This document shows, piece after piece, positions 26,234 through 35,657 of a stretch of 64,000 bases of DNA (position 1 is the first letter of the stretch; the number at the start of each line of letters is the position of its first letter). The notes beneath the pieces are model-generated. The model had not been told where the DNA came from. It did no database searches and saw nothing but the letters and a program-made list of their open reading frames with translations. Made by a program: the position numbers and the translations under genes. The stretch covers positions 1-64,000 of the forward strand of contig NZ_FOAO01000007.1 of the NCBI RefSeq assembly GCF_900109665.1, written 5' to 3'. Source of the stretch: Blastococcus sp. DSM 46786. GTDB lineage: Bacteria > Actinomycetota > Actinomycetes > Mycobacteriales > Geodermatophilaceae.

Positions 26234-26818
26234 GTGAGCGTGCCCCTGCGACTGCGCACCCGGCTCGGGGGCGCCCCCACCGCCCCCGACCACCAGCCGG
26301 TCACCGTGACCGTCGCCCGCGTGGTGCGGCCCGACCGGCGGGCGGCGTTCGAGCGGGCGGCCGGCGCGGTGCTGGCCGAGGCGGCGAACTACCCCAGCAA
26401 CCTGGGGGCATCGCTGCTCCACCCGGGCGAGGGCAGCTCCGAGTACCACCTGGTCTACCGCTTCACCGACGCCGATGCGCTCGCCGCGTGGGAGCGCTCG
26501 CCGGAGCGGCAGGCGTTCCTCGCGCGGCTGCCGGAGATGGTCGAGGACGAGCGGGTCGCGCGGGCGGTGGGGCTGGAGAGCTTCTTCGCCGTCCCGCCCC
26601 GGCCGGGGCCGGCCTGGCGGAGCTGGCTGCTCACCGTCGCCGTCGTCCTGGCGTTCACTTCGAGCTTCCAGCTGCTCGCCCTGCCCCTCGTCGAGGGCTG
26701 GCCCTGGGCGCTGCGGCTGCTGCTCTCGGCCGTCTACGTCGTCACCGCGCTGCGCCTGCTCATGCCGCGGCTGAGCCGCTGGTGCGCCCCGTGGCTGCAG
26801 AGCTCCCGGCGCCGCTGA
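26234..26818 (+). CDS. Antibiotic biosynthesis monooxygenase (ABM) domain membrane protein
   Basis: This protein of about 194 residues has an N-terminal ABM-type ferredoxin-like domain (VTVARVVRPDRRAAFERAAG, SSEYHLVYRFTDADALAAWERS) and two C-terminal membrane helices (about residues 130-150 and 160-178). This fusion is seen in antibiotic-monooxygenase-like hypothetical proteins. The start is one of two nearby GTGs. It is divergent from nei2 and convergent with lhr, whose 3' end is 15 bp away. Function unknown. Confidence 0.78.
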   Translation: MSVPLRLRTRLGGAPTAPDHQPVTVTVARVVRPDRRAAFERAAGAVLAEAANYPSNLGASLLHPGEGSSEYHLVYRFTDADALAAWERSPERQAFLARLPEMVEDERVARAVGLESFFAVPPRPGPAWRSWLLTVAVVLAFTSSFQLLALPLVEGWPWALRLLLSAVYVVTALRLLMPRLSRWCAPWLQSSRRR

Positions 26819-26833
26819 ACTCCCTGAGGTCGC

Positions 26834-29800
26834 TCAGCCCCGCAGCCGCAGGCCCCGGGGCGTGGCGGCGAACCCGGCCGCCTGCAGCGCGTTGCTGAGC
26901 GGCGTCGACTCGTGCACCGAGGCGCCGTCGGTCTTCTGCACCACCATGCGGCCGAGTGCGCCGGCCGACACCGCCCCGGACAGCGCCGTCGCCGCCTCCT
27001 TGAGCGCCTGCTCGTCCTCGGTCCACGACAGCAGCGTCTTGCCGCCGCGCTCGACGTAGAGCACCAGGTCGCCGTCGACCAGGACGACCAGCGCGCCCGC
27101 CTTGCGCCCGGCCCGGTGCCCCGACTTCCGGCCGCCGGTGCCCTCGCCGAGGTCGACGGCGGCGTCCTCGCTCCCGGGCCGCTCGGGCCACGGCAGCGCG
27201 GCCCCGTAGACGTTGGCCGGGTCGGTCGCGGCCAGCACGACGGCGCCGGCCGGCACGCGGTCCGGCGAGGCGAAGCTGCGCAGCCGGTCGACCGAGCCGG
27301 GGGTGCCGAACTGGGCTGCGCCGAGGGTCTCGACGAAGTAGCCGCGGCGGGCCCGCCCGTTCTCCTCGAACGCGCGCAGCACCGGGTAGACGGCGGAGAA
27401 GCCACCGGCCACCTGCTCGGCCATGACGGCGCCCCGGGTCAGCACGCCGTGCCGCTCCAGCAGCGCCTCGGCCCGCGCGGTGGTGCGCCGGGTGGCGTTG
27501 GCCTCCCGTTCGGGGAGCCGCGACCAGCGCCCGGCCACCGTGGGCGGGCCGCCCCGGGTGGGCATGGCGGCGCGGGTCAGCCGCGGGCGCCCGTACCGGC
27601 TGCGGGTGACCCGCGGCGCGGCGGCGGCCCGCTTGTGGGTGCCGCCGCCACCGAGCCGGGTGCGCAGCGGGGCCAGGGTGTCGTTGGTCAGCGCGCCGGC
27701 CCACACCAGGTCCCAGACCAGGTCGGCCAGGGCGGCGTCGTCGGTGGCACCGAGGGCGTCGGAGAGGCCGCGGAAGAACATCGCCTGGCCGCCCGCGAGC
27801 AGGTCGAGCACGGGCTGCCCCTCCCCGGCGACCTCCAGCTGCTCGGGCAGCAGCAGCGGCGCGAGGTCGGCGGGCACCAGGCTGATCCAGCCGTCCCCGC
27901 CGGGCAGGCCGCCGGCGCCGGCCCACAGCACCTCGCCGGCACTGGTCAGCTCGTCGAGCATCGCGGGGGAGTAGTCGCGGACCCGGGCCGGCAGCACCAG
28001 CGACTCCAGGGCGCTGGCGGGCACGAGGGCCCCGGCGAGCTGCTCGACGACCGCGAGCACGCCGTCGGCACCGCGGAGCCGGCTGCCCACCGCCTGCCAG
28101 GACGGCGTGAAGCGCGCCAGCGTGCCGGTGGGCACCGGCTCGACCTCCTGGCGCAGCCTGGCCAGGCTGCGGCGGCGGATGGAGCGCAGCACGTCGGCGT
28201 CGCACCACTCCTGGCCGGTGCCACCAGGGCGGAACTCACCGGAGACGAGCCGGCCGGTGCCGGTGAGCCGCTGGACCGTCGCGGTGACCACGGCGACCCC
28301 GAGGCCCAGCCGGGTGGCGGCCTCGGCCGGCTGGAAGGGGCCGTGGGTGCGCGCGTAGCGGCCGACCAGGTCGCCCAGCGGGTCGGCGACGGGCTCGGTG
28401 AAGACCTCGGGCACGCCGACGGGGAGCGCGGTGCCCAGGGCGTCGCGGAGCCGGCCGGCGTCCTCGATGGCGACGTACCGCTCCTCGCCGGCGATGCGGA
28501 CGACCAGCGCCCGGCGGGCGGCGACGAGCTCCTCGAGCCACTCCTGCGGCACCCCCCGGCGCGCGGCCTCGGCCGCGGTGAGGTCGCCGACCACGCGGAG
28601 CAGGTCGCCGGCGCCGTCGACGTCGCGCGGGTGCCGTGGCTGGGGCAGCCGCTGCAGCTCCGCCTCGATCTCGGTGATCGCCTCGGCGTCGAGCAGCTCG
28701 CGCAGCTCGGAGCGGCCGAGCAGCTCGGCGAGCAGGCCGGTGTCGAGCGCGAGCGCCTGGGCGCGGCGCTCGGCCAGCGGGGCGTCGCCCTCGTAGAGGA
28801 ACTGGCCGACGTAGCCGAACAGCAGCGACTGGGCGAAGGGTGAGGCGGCTTGCGTCTGCACGTCGACGACCCGCACCCGCCGGGCCCGGACGTCCGTCAT
28901 CAGCTCGATGAGCCCGGGGACGTCGTAGACGTCCTGCAGCACCTCGCGGGCCGCCTCGAGCGTGATCGGGAAGGAGGAGAACTCGCTGGCCACGCCCAGC
29001 AGCTGGGCGGCGCGCTGGCGCTGCTGCCACAGCGGGGTGCGGCGGCGGGGATCGCGCCGGGGGAGGAGAAGCGCTCGGGCGGCGCACTCGCGGAACCGGC
29101 TGGCGAACAGCGCCGAGCTGCCCACCTCGGCGGTGACCTCGCGCTCGACGTCGTCGGGGTCGAGGACGGCCAGATCGCCCTCCGGCGGCTCGCCGGTCGT
29201 GTCGGGCAGCCGCAGCACGATGCCGTCGTCGGAGTGCATGGAGGCGACGTCGACGCCGTAGCGCTCCCGCAGCCGAGCGGCGAGCACCAGCGCCCACGGG
29301 GCGTTGACCTGGGCGCCGAAGGGGGAGTGGACGACCAGCCGCCAGTCGCCCAGCTCGTCGCGGAAGCGCTCGACCAGCAGCGTCCGGTCGTCGGGGAGGT
29401 GGCCGGTCGCCGCCTTCTGCTCGGCCAGGTACGCGGCCAGGTTCGCCGCGCCCCACTCGTCGAGGCCGGCGGCGCGCGCCCGCTCCAGGCCGGCCTCCGG
29501 CGTCGCCGACCCGACCTCGCGCAGGAATGCGCCGAGCGCGCGACCGAGCTCCAGCGGCCGGCCGGGGGCGTCGCCGTGCCAGAACGGCATCTTCCCCGGC
29601 TGGCCGGGCGCGGGGGTGACCAGCACGCGGTCGTGGGTGATCTCCTCGATCCGCCAGGACGAGGAGCCCAGGAGGAAGACGTCGCCGGTCCGCGACTCGT
29701 AGACCATCTCCTCGTCCAACTCGCCGACGCGGCGGCCGCCGGTGCCCTCGCCCCCGACGAGGAAGACGCCGAACAGGCCGCGGTCGGGGATGGTGCCGCC

Positions 29801-31435
29801 GCTGGTGACGGCCAGCCGCTGGGCGCCGGCGCGCGCGGTGAGGGTGTCGGTGACGCGGTCCCAGGTGAGGCGCGGGCGCAGCTCGGCGAAGGCGTCGGAG
29901 GGGTAGCGCCCGGCGAGCATGTCGAGGACGGCGTGCAGCGCCGACTCCGGCAGCGAGGAGAACGCCGCCGACCGGCGCACCAGCGCCCCGACCTCGTCGA
30001 CGGTGCGCGGTCGCTCGGAGACGATCGCGACGATCTGCTGGGCGAGCACGTCGAGCGGGTTGCGCAGGTAGCGGATGGACTCGATGGCGCCGGCCTGCAT
30101 CCGCTCGGCGACCAGCGCGCACTGCACCAGGTCGCCGCGGTACTTCGGGAACAGCACCCCGCGGCTGACCGCCCCGACCTGGTGGCCGGCGCGGCCGACC
30201 CGCTGCAGGCCGCTGGCGACCGTGGGTGGCGCCTCGACCTGGACGACCAGGTCGACCGCGCCCATGTCGATGCCGAGCTCGAGGCTGGAGGTCGCGACGA
30301 CGGCGGGCAGCCGACCGGACTTCAGCGCCTCCTCCACGATCGCCCGCTGCTCGCGGGAGACCGAGCCGTGGTGGGCGGCCGCGACCGGCTGGAACGCCTT
30401 CGGCAGGCCACCGCCCGAGCCCGCCTGCGCCATGAGCGCCGCGGCGTTCGTGCCCGGCGGCACCGGTTCGCCGGTCTGCCGCTCGTAGGCCAGCTCGTTG
30501 AGCCGGCTGGTCAGCCGCTCGGCGAGGCGGCGCGAGTTGGCGAAGACGATCGTGCTGCGGTGCGCCTGGACCAGGTCCAGCACCCGTTCCTCGACCGCGG
30601 GCCAGATCGAGGTGCGCGGCTGGTTCCCGGCCGCCGAGCCCTCCAGCCCACCGGTCGGCTGACCCAGCTCGCTCATGTCCTCGACCGGGACGACCACCGA
30701 GAGGTCCCACTGCTTCGTCGAGCCGGGGGAGACGACCTGCACCGGGCGCCCGCCCGCGAGGAAGGTGGCGACCTCCTCGATCGGCCGAACGGTGGCCGAC
30801 AGCCCGATCCGCTGCGCCGGCCGCTCCAGGAGCTCGTCGAGCCGGTCGAGGGAGACGGCCAGGTGCGCGCCCCGCTTGGAGTCGGTGACGGCGTGCACCT
30901 CGTCGACGATCACCGTCTCGACCCCGCGCAGCGCCTCCCGCGCCTGGCTGGTGAGCAGGAGGAACAGCGACTCGGGCGTGGTGATGAGGATGTCGGGCGG
31001 CCGGCGGGCGAAGGTGCGCCGCTCGTCGGCCGGGGTGTCACCGGAGCGGATGCCGACCGTGATCTCCGGCCGGGGCAGCCCGAGCCGCGCGGCGGCCTGG
31101 CCGATCCCGGCCAGCGGGGCACGCAGGTTGCGCTCGACGTCGACGGCCAGGGCCTTCAACGGCGAGACGTAGAGCACCCGGCAGCGCGTCCGCTCGTCGG
31201 CCGGCGGGGTGGCGGCCAGCCGGTCGAGCGACCAGAGGAACGCGGCCAGCGTCTTGCCCGAGCCGGTGGGCGCCACCACGAGGGCGTGCTCGCCGCTGCT
31301 GATCGCCTGCCAGGCGCCCTCCTGGGCGCTCGTCGGCCGCTCGAAGGCGCCGGTGAACCAGGCGCGGGTCGGCTCCGAGAAGCGGGCCAGGGCGCCGGGA
31401 CCCTGGGAGGGGCCGGAGGTCGGGCGGGCGGACAC
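26834..31435 (-). CDS. lhr: ATP-dependent helicase Lhr
   Basis: This 1533-residue superfamily 2 helicase has Walker A APTGSGKT (55-62), DEVH (178-181), motif III SAT, and motif VI QRVGRAGHQ. The long C-terminal region contains the Lhr winged helix and the extended C-terminal domains of full-length bacterial Lhr. Mycobacterial Lhr is a 3'-5' translocase induced by DNA damage. GTG start. It is the largest gene in the window. Confidence 0.95.
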   Translation of the reverse strand: MSARPTSGPSQGPGALARFSEPTRAWFTGAFERPTSAQEGAWQAISSGEHALVVAPTGSGKTLAAFLWSLDRLAATPPADERTRCRVLYVSPLKALAVDVERNLRAPLAGIGQAAARLGLPRPEITVGIRSGDTPADERRTFARRPPDILITTPESLFLLLTSQAREALRGVETVIVDEVHAVTDSKRGAHLAVSLDRLDELLERPAQRIGLSATVRPIEEVATFLAGGRPVQVVSPGSTKQWDLSVVVPVEDMSELGQPTGGLEGSAAGNQPRTSIWPAVEERVLDLVQAHRSTIVFANSRRLAERLTSRLNELAYERQTGEPVPPGTNAAALMAQAGSGGGLPKAFQPVAAAHHGSVSREQRAIVEEALKSGRLPAVVATSSLELGIDMGAVDLVVQVEAPPTVASGLQRVGRAGHQVGAVSRGVLFPKYRGDLVQCALVAERMQAGAIESIRYLRNPLDVLAQQIVAIVSERPRTVDEVGALVRRSAAFSSLPESALHAVLDMLAGRYPSDAFAELRPRLTWDRVTDTLTARAGAQRLAVTSGGTIPDRGLFGVFLVGGEGTGGRRVGELDEEMVYESRTGDVFLLGSSSWRIEEITHDRVLVTPAPGQPGKMPFWHGDAPGRPLELGRALGAFLREVGSATPEAGLERARAAGLDEWGAANLAAYLAEQKAATGHLPDDRTLLVERFRDELGDWRLVVHSPFGAQVNAPWALVLAARLRERYGVDVASMHSDDGIVLRLPDTTGEPPEGDLAVLDPDDVEREVTAEVGSSALFASRFRECAARALLLPRRDPRRRTPLWQQRQRAAQLLGVASEFSSFPITLEAAREVLQDVYDVPGLIELMTDVRARRVRVVDVQTQAASPFAQSLLFGYVGQFLYEGDAPLAERRAQALALDTGLLAELLGRSELRELLDAEAITEIEAELQRLPQPRHPRDVDGAGDLLRVVGDLTAAEAARRGVPQEWLEELVAARRALVVRIAGEERYVAIEDAGRLRDALGTALPVGVPEVFTEPVADPLGDLVGRYARTHGPFQPAEAATRLGLGVAVVTATVQRLTGTGRLVSGEFRPGGTGQEWCDADVLRSIRRRSLARLRQEVEPVPTGTLARFTPSWQAVGSRLRGADGVLAVVEQLAGALVPASALESLVLPARVRDYSPAMLDELTSAGEVLWAGAGGLPGGDGWISLVPADLAPLLLPEQLEVAGEGQPVLDLLAGGQAMFFRGLSDALGATDDAALADLVWDLVWAGALTNDTLAPLRTRLGGGGTHKRAAAAPRVTRSRYGRPRLTRAAMPTRGGPPTVAGRWSRLPEREANATRRTTARAEALLERHGVLTRGAVMAEQVAGGFSAVYPVLRAFEENGRARRGYFVETLGAAQFGTPGSVDRLRSFASPDRVPAGAVVLAATDPANVYGAALPWPERPGSEDAAVDLGEGTGGRKSGHRAGRKAGALVVLVDGDLVLYVERGGKTLLSWTEDEQALKEAATALSGAVSAGALGRMVVQKTDGASVHESTPLSNALQAAGFAATPRGLRLRG

Positions 31436-31524
31436 GCGCTCAGTGTCCCCGCCGTGTACGACACTTCGCTGGTCGGCGGGGACGCCGGCGGGCGGGAACC
31501 ACCCGCCCGGGGAGGGAGCGCACG

Positions 31525-32802
31525 TTGGGACCGCTGCAGCAGCCCGAGGTCACGGTCGACGTCGCCCGCGTGCAGCGCCGCACGCTGGGCGTCCTCAGCG
31601 GCGGCGTGGCGCTGGCGGGGCTCGGCGTCACCGTCGGGATCACGGCCGGCGGGCTGCTGGCCCGCGACGTCGCCGGGACCGACTCCGCGGCCGGCCTCGG
31701 GCAGACCGCCGGCGTCCTGGGTGCGGCGGTCCTGGCGGTACCGCTGGCCCGGATCAGCGACGGTGCCGGCCGGCGGGCGGGGCTGGCCGTCGGCTACGGC
31801 CTCAGCGTGGTCGGCGCGGTGCTGACCGTCGTCGCGGCGGCGGCGTCGTCCCTGCTCCTGCTGCTCTGCGGGCTCTTCCTGTTCGGTGCCGCCACGGCGT
31901 GCGGCCTGCAGTCGCGCTACGCCGCCGCCGACCTGGCCGAGCCCGAGCACCGCGGCAGGTCGCTCTCCCTGGTCGTGTGGGCCACGACGGTGGGCTCCGT
32001 CGTCGGCCCCAACCTGGCCGCGCCCGGTGCCGAGCTCGGCGAGGCGCTGGGGCTGCCTGCCCTCGGCGGCGTCTTCGTGGTGTCGGCAATCGTGTTCGGG
32101 CTGGTGGCCGCGGGTTTCCTCCTGCTGCTGCGCCCTGATCCGCTGCTGCTGGCCCGGTCGCTCGGCGGGGGCGGCGACGGTCCCCGGCCGCGGCGGGCCA
32201 CCGGTACGGCCCTGCGCGCAGTGTGGGCCACCCCGGCCGGGCGGCTCGGGATCACCTCGGTGGTGGTGGCCCACTCCGTCATGGTCGGGGTCATGGTGAT
32301 GACGCCGGTGCACATGGGGCACGCCGGCGGCCCCGAAGGGACGGTGCTGCGCCTGGTCGGGCTGGTCATCAGCGTGCACGTCGCCGGGATGTACCTGTTC
32401 TCCCCGCTGGTCGGGATGCTCGCCGACCGGGTGGGGGCGCCGTCGGTCGTGGCCCTGGGGGCCGGGCTGCTGCTGGCCGCGGCGGCGGTGGCGGGGACGG
32501 CGGCACCCGCGGACCCGGTGCAGCTCGGCGCCGGGCTGCTGCTGCTCGGCCTGGGCTGGTCGTGCGGTCTGATCGCGGGATCCGCGCTCGTCACGTCATC
32601 GGTGGGGCCGGAGCTGCGGCCGACCGCGCAGGGCGGCACCGACATGCTGATGGGCCTCGGGGCGGCGCTGGCCGGGGTGGTCGGCGGCCCGCTGCTGGCC
32701 TGGGGCGGGTTCGGCCTGGTGTCCGGCGTCTCCGCGGCGCTGGTGCTGCCGCTGGTCGTGGTGTGGCTGGGTGCGCGGGTCAGCGCCCGCGGTAGTTCCT
32801 GA
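31525..32802 (+). CDS. MFS transporter
   Basis: This 425-residue polytopic protein has about 12 membrane helices in two halves, split by a cytoplasmic loop near residue 215 (GGGGDGPRPRRATG). The inter-helix motif RISDGAGRRAGL lies after helix 2 as in MFS exporters. It starts at TTG, supported by a GGGAGGGAG ribosome site seven bases upstream. It is divergent from lhr. Substrate cannot be deduced. Confidence 0.87.
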   Translation: MGPLQQPEVTVDVARVQRRTLGVLSGGVALAGLGVTVGITAGGLLARDVAGTDSAAGLGQTAGVLGAAVLAVPLARISDGAGRRAGLAVGYGLSVVGAVLTVVAAAASSLLLLLCGLFLFGAATACGLQSRYAAADLAEPEHRGRSLSLVVWATTVGSVVGPNLAAPGAELGEALGLPALGGVFVVSAIVFGLVAAGFLLLLRPDPLLLARSLGGGGDGPRPRRATGTALRAVWATPAGRLGITSVVVAHSVMVGVMVMTPVHMGHAGGPEGTVLRLVGLVISVHVAGMYLFSPLVGMLADRVGAPSVVALGAGLLLAAAAVAGTAAPADPVQLGAGLLLLGLGWSCGLIAGSALVTSSVGPELRPTAQGGTDMLMGLGAALAGVVGGPLLAWGGFGLVSGVSAALVLPLVVVWLGARVSARGSS

Positions 32803-32890
32803 TCAGCAGCACGATCAGTGTGACGAGCGCGACCACGATGCCGATCTCGAGGACGGTGTCGAGCGTCGCGGAGCCGGTGCCCGGGATCAT
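32780..32890 (-). CDS. Small single-span membrane protein (36 aa)
   Basis: The ATG-initiated peptide has a short polar start (MIPGTGSATLD), one hydrophobic helix (VLEIGIVVALVTLIVLLI), and a basic end RNYRGR, an N-out/C-in arrangement by the positive-inside rule. It overlaps the last 23 bases of the MFS gene on the other strand and is divergent from the DUF3046 gene. I do not recognise a family. Composition supports a real protein, but its size keeps confidence moderate. Confidence 0.45.
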   Translation of the reverse strand: MIPGTGSATLDTVLEIGIVVALVTLIVLLIRNYRGR

Positions 32891-32947
32891 GCGCCGAGCG
32901 TAGGACGGCAGCGGCGCGCGCGGGTGCGGACGGGTTAGCGTCGGGGT

Positions 32948-33142
32948 GTGCGCCTGCAGGAGTTCTGGTCCCGTCTGGACGGTCAGTTCGGGCCGATGCG
33001 CGCCCAGAGCGTGGCCCGCGACCACGTGTTCTCCGACCTCGGCGGGCGCACGGCGCTGGACGCCATCGAGGCCGGCCTGCCCGTGCGCAAGGTGTGGCTG
33101 GCCGTGTGCGAGGCCTTCGACGTGCCGGCCAAGGAGCGCTGA
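32948..33142 (+). CDS. DUF3046 family protein
   Basis: This 64-residue protein (MRLQEFWSRLDGQFG, ARDHVFSDLGGRTALDAIE, VRKVWLAVCEAFDVP) matches DUF3046, an actinobacterial family almost always found just before recA (Rv2738c in M. tuberculosis). Function unknown. The GTG start gives the family's full length. Confidence 0.92.
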   Translation: MRLQEFWSRLDGQFGPMRAQSVARDHVFSDLGGRTALDAIEAGLPVRKVWLAVCEAFDVPAKER

Positions 33143-33184
33143 CCACCGACCGGGTTCCAGGCCCGGCGTGTCGGCCTGGCGATC

Positions 33185-33196
33185 GAACAGGTGTTC
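33185..33196 (+). promoter_or_regulatory. LexA-type SOS box upstream of recA
   Basis: GAACAGGTGTTC fits the actinobacterial SOS consensus GAAC-N4-GTTC exactly. It lies about 125 bp before the recA start and just upstream of a possible -10 (TACTGT, 33200-33205), so LexA bound here would block a distal recA promoter. Confidence 0.82.
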
Positions 33197-33257
33197 GGCC
33201 TACTGTGGCGTCCACAGGGCGGCCGGTTCTCCCCAGCCCGCCCCGGAACCCGAAAAC

Positions 33258-33279
33258 TGTCGGTGCCTCGCCCTAGCGT
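33258..33279 (+). promoter_or_regulatory. LexA-independent DNA-damage promoter (RecA-NDp/PafBC type) of recA
   Basis: TGTCGGTG (33258-33265), 8 nt, TAGCGT (33274-33279) matches the mycobacterial RecA-NDp pattern tTGTCRGTG-N8-TAnnnT recognised by PafBC. It lies about 40 bp before the recA ATG. The same 12 bases ACTGTCGGTGCC occur before nrdJ with equal spacing to a TAG. Confidence 0.7.
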
Positions 33280-33319
33280 CGGTCCCGACCCGCTTCTCGC
33301 GAACCGAAGGTGACGCACC

Positions 33320-34357
33320 ATGGCAGCAACGCTCGACCGCGACAAGGCCCTCGACATGGCCCTCGCCCAGATCGACAAGCAGTTCGGCAAGGGCTCGGTC
33401 ATGCGGCTGGGCGACGAGGCCGCCCAGGCGATCAAGGTCATCCCGACCGGTTCGATCGCCCTCGACATCGCCCTCGGCATCGGCGGTCTCCCGCGCGGCC
33501 GGGTCGTCGAGGTCTACGGGCCGGAGTCCTCCGGCAAGACCACGGTCGCCCTGCACGCGGTGGCCAACGCCCAGGCCAACGGCGGCATCGCCGCCTTCAT
33601 CGACGCCGAGCACGCGCTCGACCCGGAGTACGCCCGTGCCATCGGCGTGGACACCGACGCCCTCCTGGTCAGCCAGCCCGACACCGGTGAGCAGGCCCTC
33701 GAGATCGCCGACATGCTGATCCGCTCCGGCGCGCTCGACATCATCGTCATCGACTCCGTGGCCGCCCTGGTGCCCCGCGCCGAGATCGAGGGCGAGATGG
33801 GTGACAGCCACGTGGGTCTGCAGGCCCGCCTGATGAGCCAGGCGCTGCGGAAGATCACCGGCGCGCTCAGCAACTCCGGGACGACGGCGATCTTCATCAA
33901 CCAGCTGCGCGAGAAGGTCGGCGTGGTCTACGGCTCGCCCGAGGTCACCACCGGTGGTCGCGCGCTGAAGTTCTACTCGTCCGTCCGGCTCGACGTCCGC
34001 CGTATCGAGACCCTCAAGCAGGGCACCGATGCGATCGGCAGCCGCACGCGCATCAAGGTCGTCAAGAACAAGGTGGCCGCGCCCTTCAAGCAGGCCGAGC
34101 TCGACATCCTCTGGGGTCAGGGCTTCAGCCGCGAGGGCGGCATCGTCGACGCCGGTGTCGAGCAGGGTTTCGTGAAGAAGTCCGGCGCCTGGTACACCTA
34201 CGAGGGCGACCAGCTGGGCCAGGGCAAGGAGAACGTCCGGAACTTCCTGCGGGACAACCCCGACCTGGCCGACGAGATCGAGAAGAAGGTCAAGGAGAAG
34301 CTCGGCATCGGCCCGAAACTCGACGCCCCGGCGCCGGTCGACGCCCCCGACTTCTGA
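33320..34357 (+). CDS. recA: Recombinase RecA
   Basis: This 345-residue protein has Walker A GPESSGKT at 67-74, [12 protein letters not shown], Walker [22 protein letters not shown] (as LDIIVIDS and [10 protein letters not shown]), and the Mg/DNA loop region [19 protein letters not shown]. There is no intein, unlike M. tuberculosis RecA. It forms ATP-dependent filaments for recombination and LexA cleavage. Two damage-type promoter motifs precede it. recX follows after eight bases. Confidence 0.98.
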   Translation: MAATLDRDKALDMALAQIDKQFGKGSVMRLGDEAAQAIKVIPTGSIALDIALGIGGLPRGRVVEVYGPESSGKTTVALHAVANAQANGGIAAFIDAEHALDPEYARAIGVDTDALLVSQPDTGEQALEIADMLIRSGALDIIVIDSVAALVPRAEIEGEMGDSHVGLQARLMSQALRKITGALSNSGTTAIFINQLREKVGVVYGSPEVTTGGRALKFYSSVRLDVRRIETLKQGTDAIGSRTRIKVVKNKVAAPFKQAELDILWGQGFSREGGIVDAGVEQGFVKKSGAWYTYEGDQLGQGKENVRNFLRDNPDLADEIEKKVKEKLGIGPKLDAPAPVDAPDF

Positions 34358-34364
34358 CCTGCCG

Positions 34365-35018
34365 GTGGACGGACGGCCACCGAGCCGCCGGCGCGCCTTC
34401 GGGGAGACCCGGGGCGGCCGGCGCCCGCGGACGCCGGGCGGCGACGATCCCCTGACCCCGGACGTCGCCCCTGGTTCCCCGGAGGACGACCCCGGTGATC
34501 CGGAGCAGGTGGCGCGAGGCATCTGCCTCCGCGCGCTGACCGGGGCGCCGAAGACCCGTCAGCAGCTCGCCGACCTCCTCGCCGTGAAGGGTGTGCCGGA
34601 CGACGCGGCCGAGGCCGTGCTCGACCGGTTCACCGAGGTGGGGCTCATCGACGACGCGTCGTTCGCCCGCGCCTGGGTCAGCAGCCGACAGGCGGGCCGC
34701 GGGCTCGCCCGCCGGGCGCTCTCCGCTGAGCTCCGCGCCAAGGGGGTCGACCCGGAGACCGCGGCGGAGGCCGTGCAACTGGTCGATGACGACGACGAGC
34801 GGGAGGCAGCTCGCCGGCTGGTGGAGCGCCGGGCGCGAGGGATGCGCCGGCTGGACCGCCAGACGGCCACCCGCCGGCTGATGGGCATGCTGGCCCGCAA
34901 GGGCTACAACGGCGGCCTGGCGGCTGCCGTGGTCCGCGAAGTGCTCGACGAGATCGGCGCGGCGGAGGACGCCGACGACCCCCTCGCCGAGTTCGACGAG
35001 GAGAGGGCGCTGCCCTGA
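34365..35018 (+). CDS. recX: RecX regulatory protein
   Basis: This 217-residue RecA inhibitor has a basic, Pro-rich N-terminal extension of about 45 residues. The three-helix RecX repeats then follow (ARGICLRALTGAPKTRQQLADLL, VLDRFTEVGLIDDASFARAWV, LARRALSAELRAKGVD, RRLMGMLARKGYNGGLAAAVV). GTG start, co-transcribed with recA. RecX caps RecA filaments and limits SOS output. Confidence 0.95.
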   Translation: MDGRPPSRRRAFGETRGGRRPRTPGGDDPLTPDVAPGSPEDDPGDPEQVARGICLRALTGAPKTRQQLADLLAVKGVPDDAAEAVLDRFTEVGLIDDASFARAWVSSRQAGRGLARRALSAELRAKGVDPETAAEAVQLVDDDDEREAARRLVERRARGMRRLDRQTATRRLMGMLARKGYNGGLAAAVVREVLDEIGAAEDADDPLAEFDEERALP

Positions 35019-35043
35019 GCCACGGCACGTCGCCCGGCACACG

Positions 35044-35076
35044 GCGAGGCGGCGCGGATGCTCCGGGCCGCCTCGC
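35044..35076. terminator. Hairpin after recX
   Basis: A perfect 10-bp stem GCGAGGCGGC/GCCGCCTCGC with a 13-nt loop lies between the convergent recX and hypothetical gene stops. Confidence 0.6.
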
Positions 35077-35091
35077 GTCGTCTCCGCCCGC

Positions 35092-35571
35092 TCAGCCGGC
35101 GGCGAGCCAGGCGGTCAGGTCGATGGCCAGCCCGTCGGTGGACTCCTCGTCGGCCATGAGCCAGGCGGGGTCCCGCTGCTGACCGTCGGCGAGCCAGCGG
35201 ATGATCCCGCCGTCGAGCTCCTCGATCGCAGGTGCGCCCGCCCGTCGGCGCTCCCCGACGAAGGTCAGGTCGGACTCGGCGCCGTCCGGGGAGCGGAACA
35301 CCACCCGGCAGCGCGCGCGCCGATGCCGGGCCGGCGGCACGACCTCCCGGACGACGGCGCTCTCCGCCCCGGCCGCGTCCGCGAACGCCGCAGCGGCGGC
35401 GCGCAGCCGGGTCACGAAAGCCTGGCCGGCGTCGAGGCGCGCGGTCGCGTCCGGGACCGCCGGGGCGGCCACCGGGGCCGGGGCCGCCTGCGGGGCGGGC
35501 GGGATCGTCTCGGCAGAGGTCCGGGGGACCGGGGGCAGGTTGCGGCGCCCGGCCGCATGCATCGTCTCCAT
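35092..35571 (-). CDS. Hypothetical protein
   Basis: This protein of about 159 residues has a Pro/Ala-rich N-terminal third and a folded C-terminal part (RCRVVFRSPDGAESDLTFVGE, ELDGGIIRWLADG, DPAWLMADEESTDGLAIDLTAWL). ATG at 35571 is preferred, and a GTG nine codons earlier is possible. I do not recognise the family. It sits between the convergent recX and the upstream gluD on the same strand, so it could be the last gene of the glutamate operon's transcript. Confidence 0.6.
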   Translation of the reverse strand: METMHAAGRRNLPPVPRTSAETIPPAPQAAPAPVAAPAVPDATARLDAGQAFVTRLRAAAAAFADAAGAESAVVREVVPPARHRRARCRVVFRSPDGAESDLTFVGERRRAGAPAIEELDGGIIRWLADGQQRDPAWLMADEESTDGLAIDLTAWLAAG

Positions 35572-35657
35572 GGTTACGACCAGTCTCGTCGCAGCCACTC
35601 TCCGTCCCGGTCATCGGCGCGCCGGGGGTGGCGGCGTTCCACGGCGGGCGGAGCGGG

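Noticed and set aside
33320-34357. RecA intein as in M. tuberculosis
   Set aside because: The coding sequence is continuous at 345 residues with all motifs at normal spacing.
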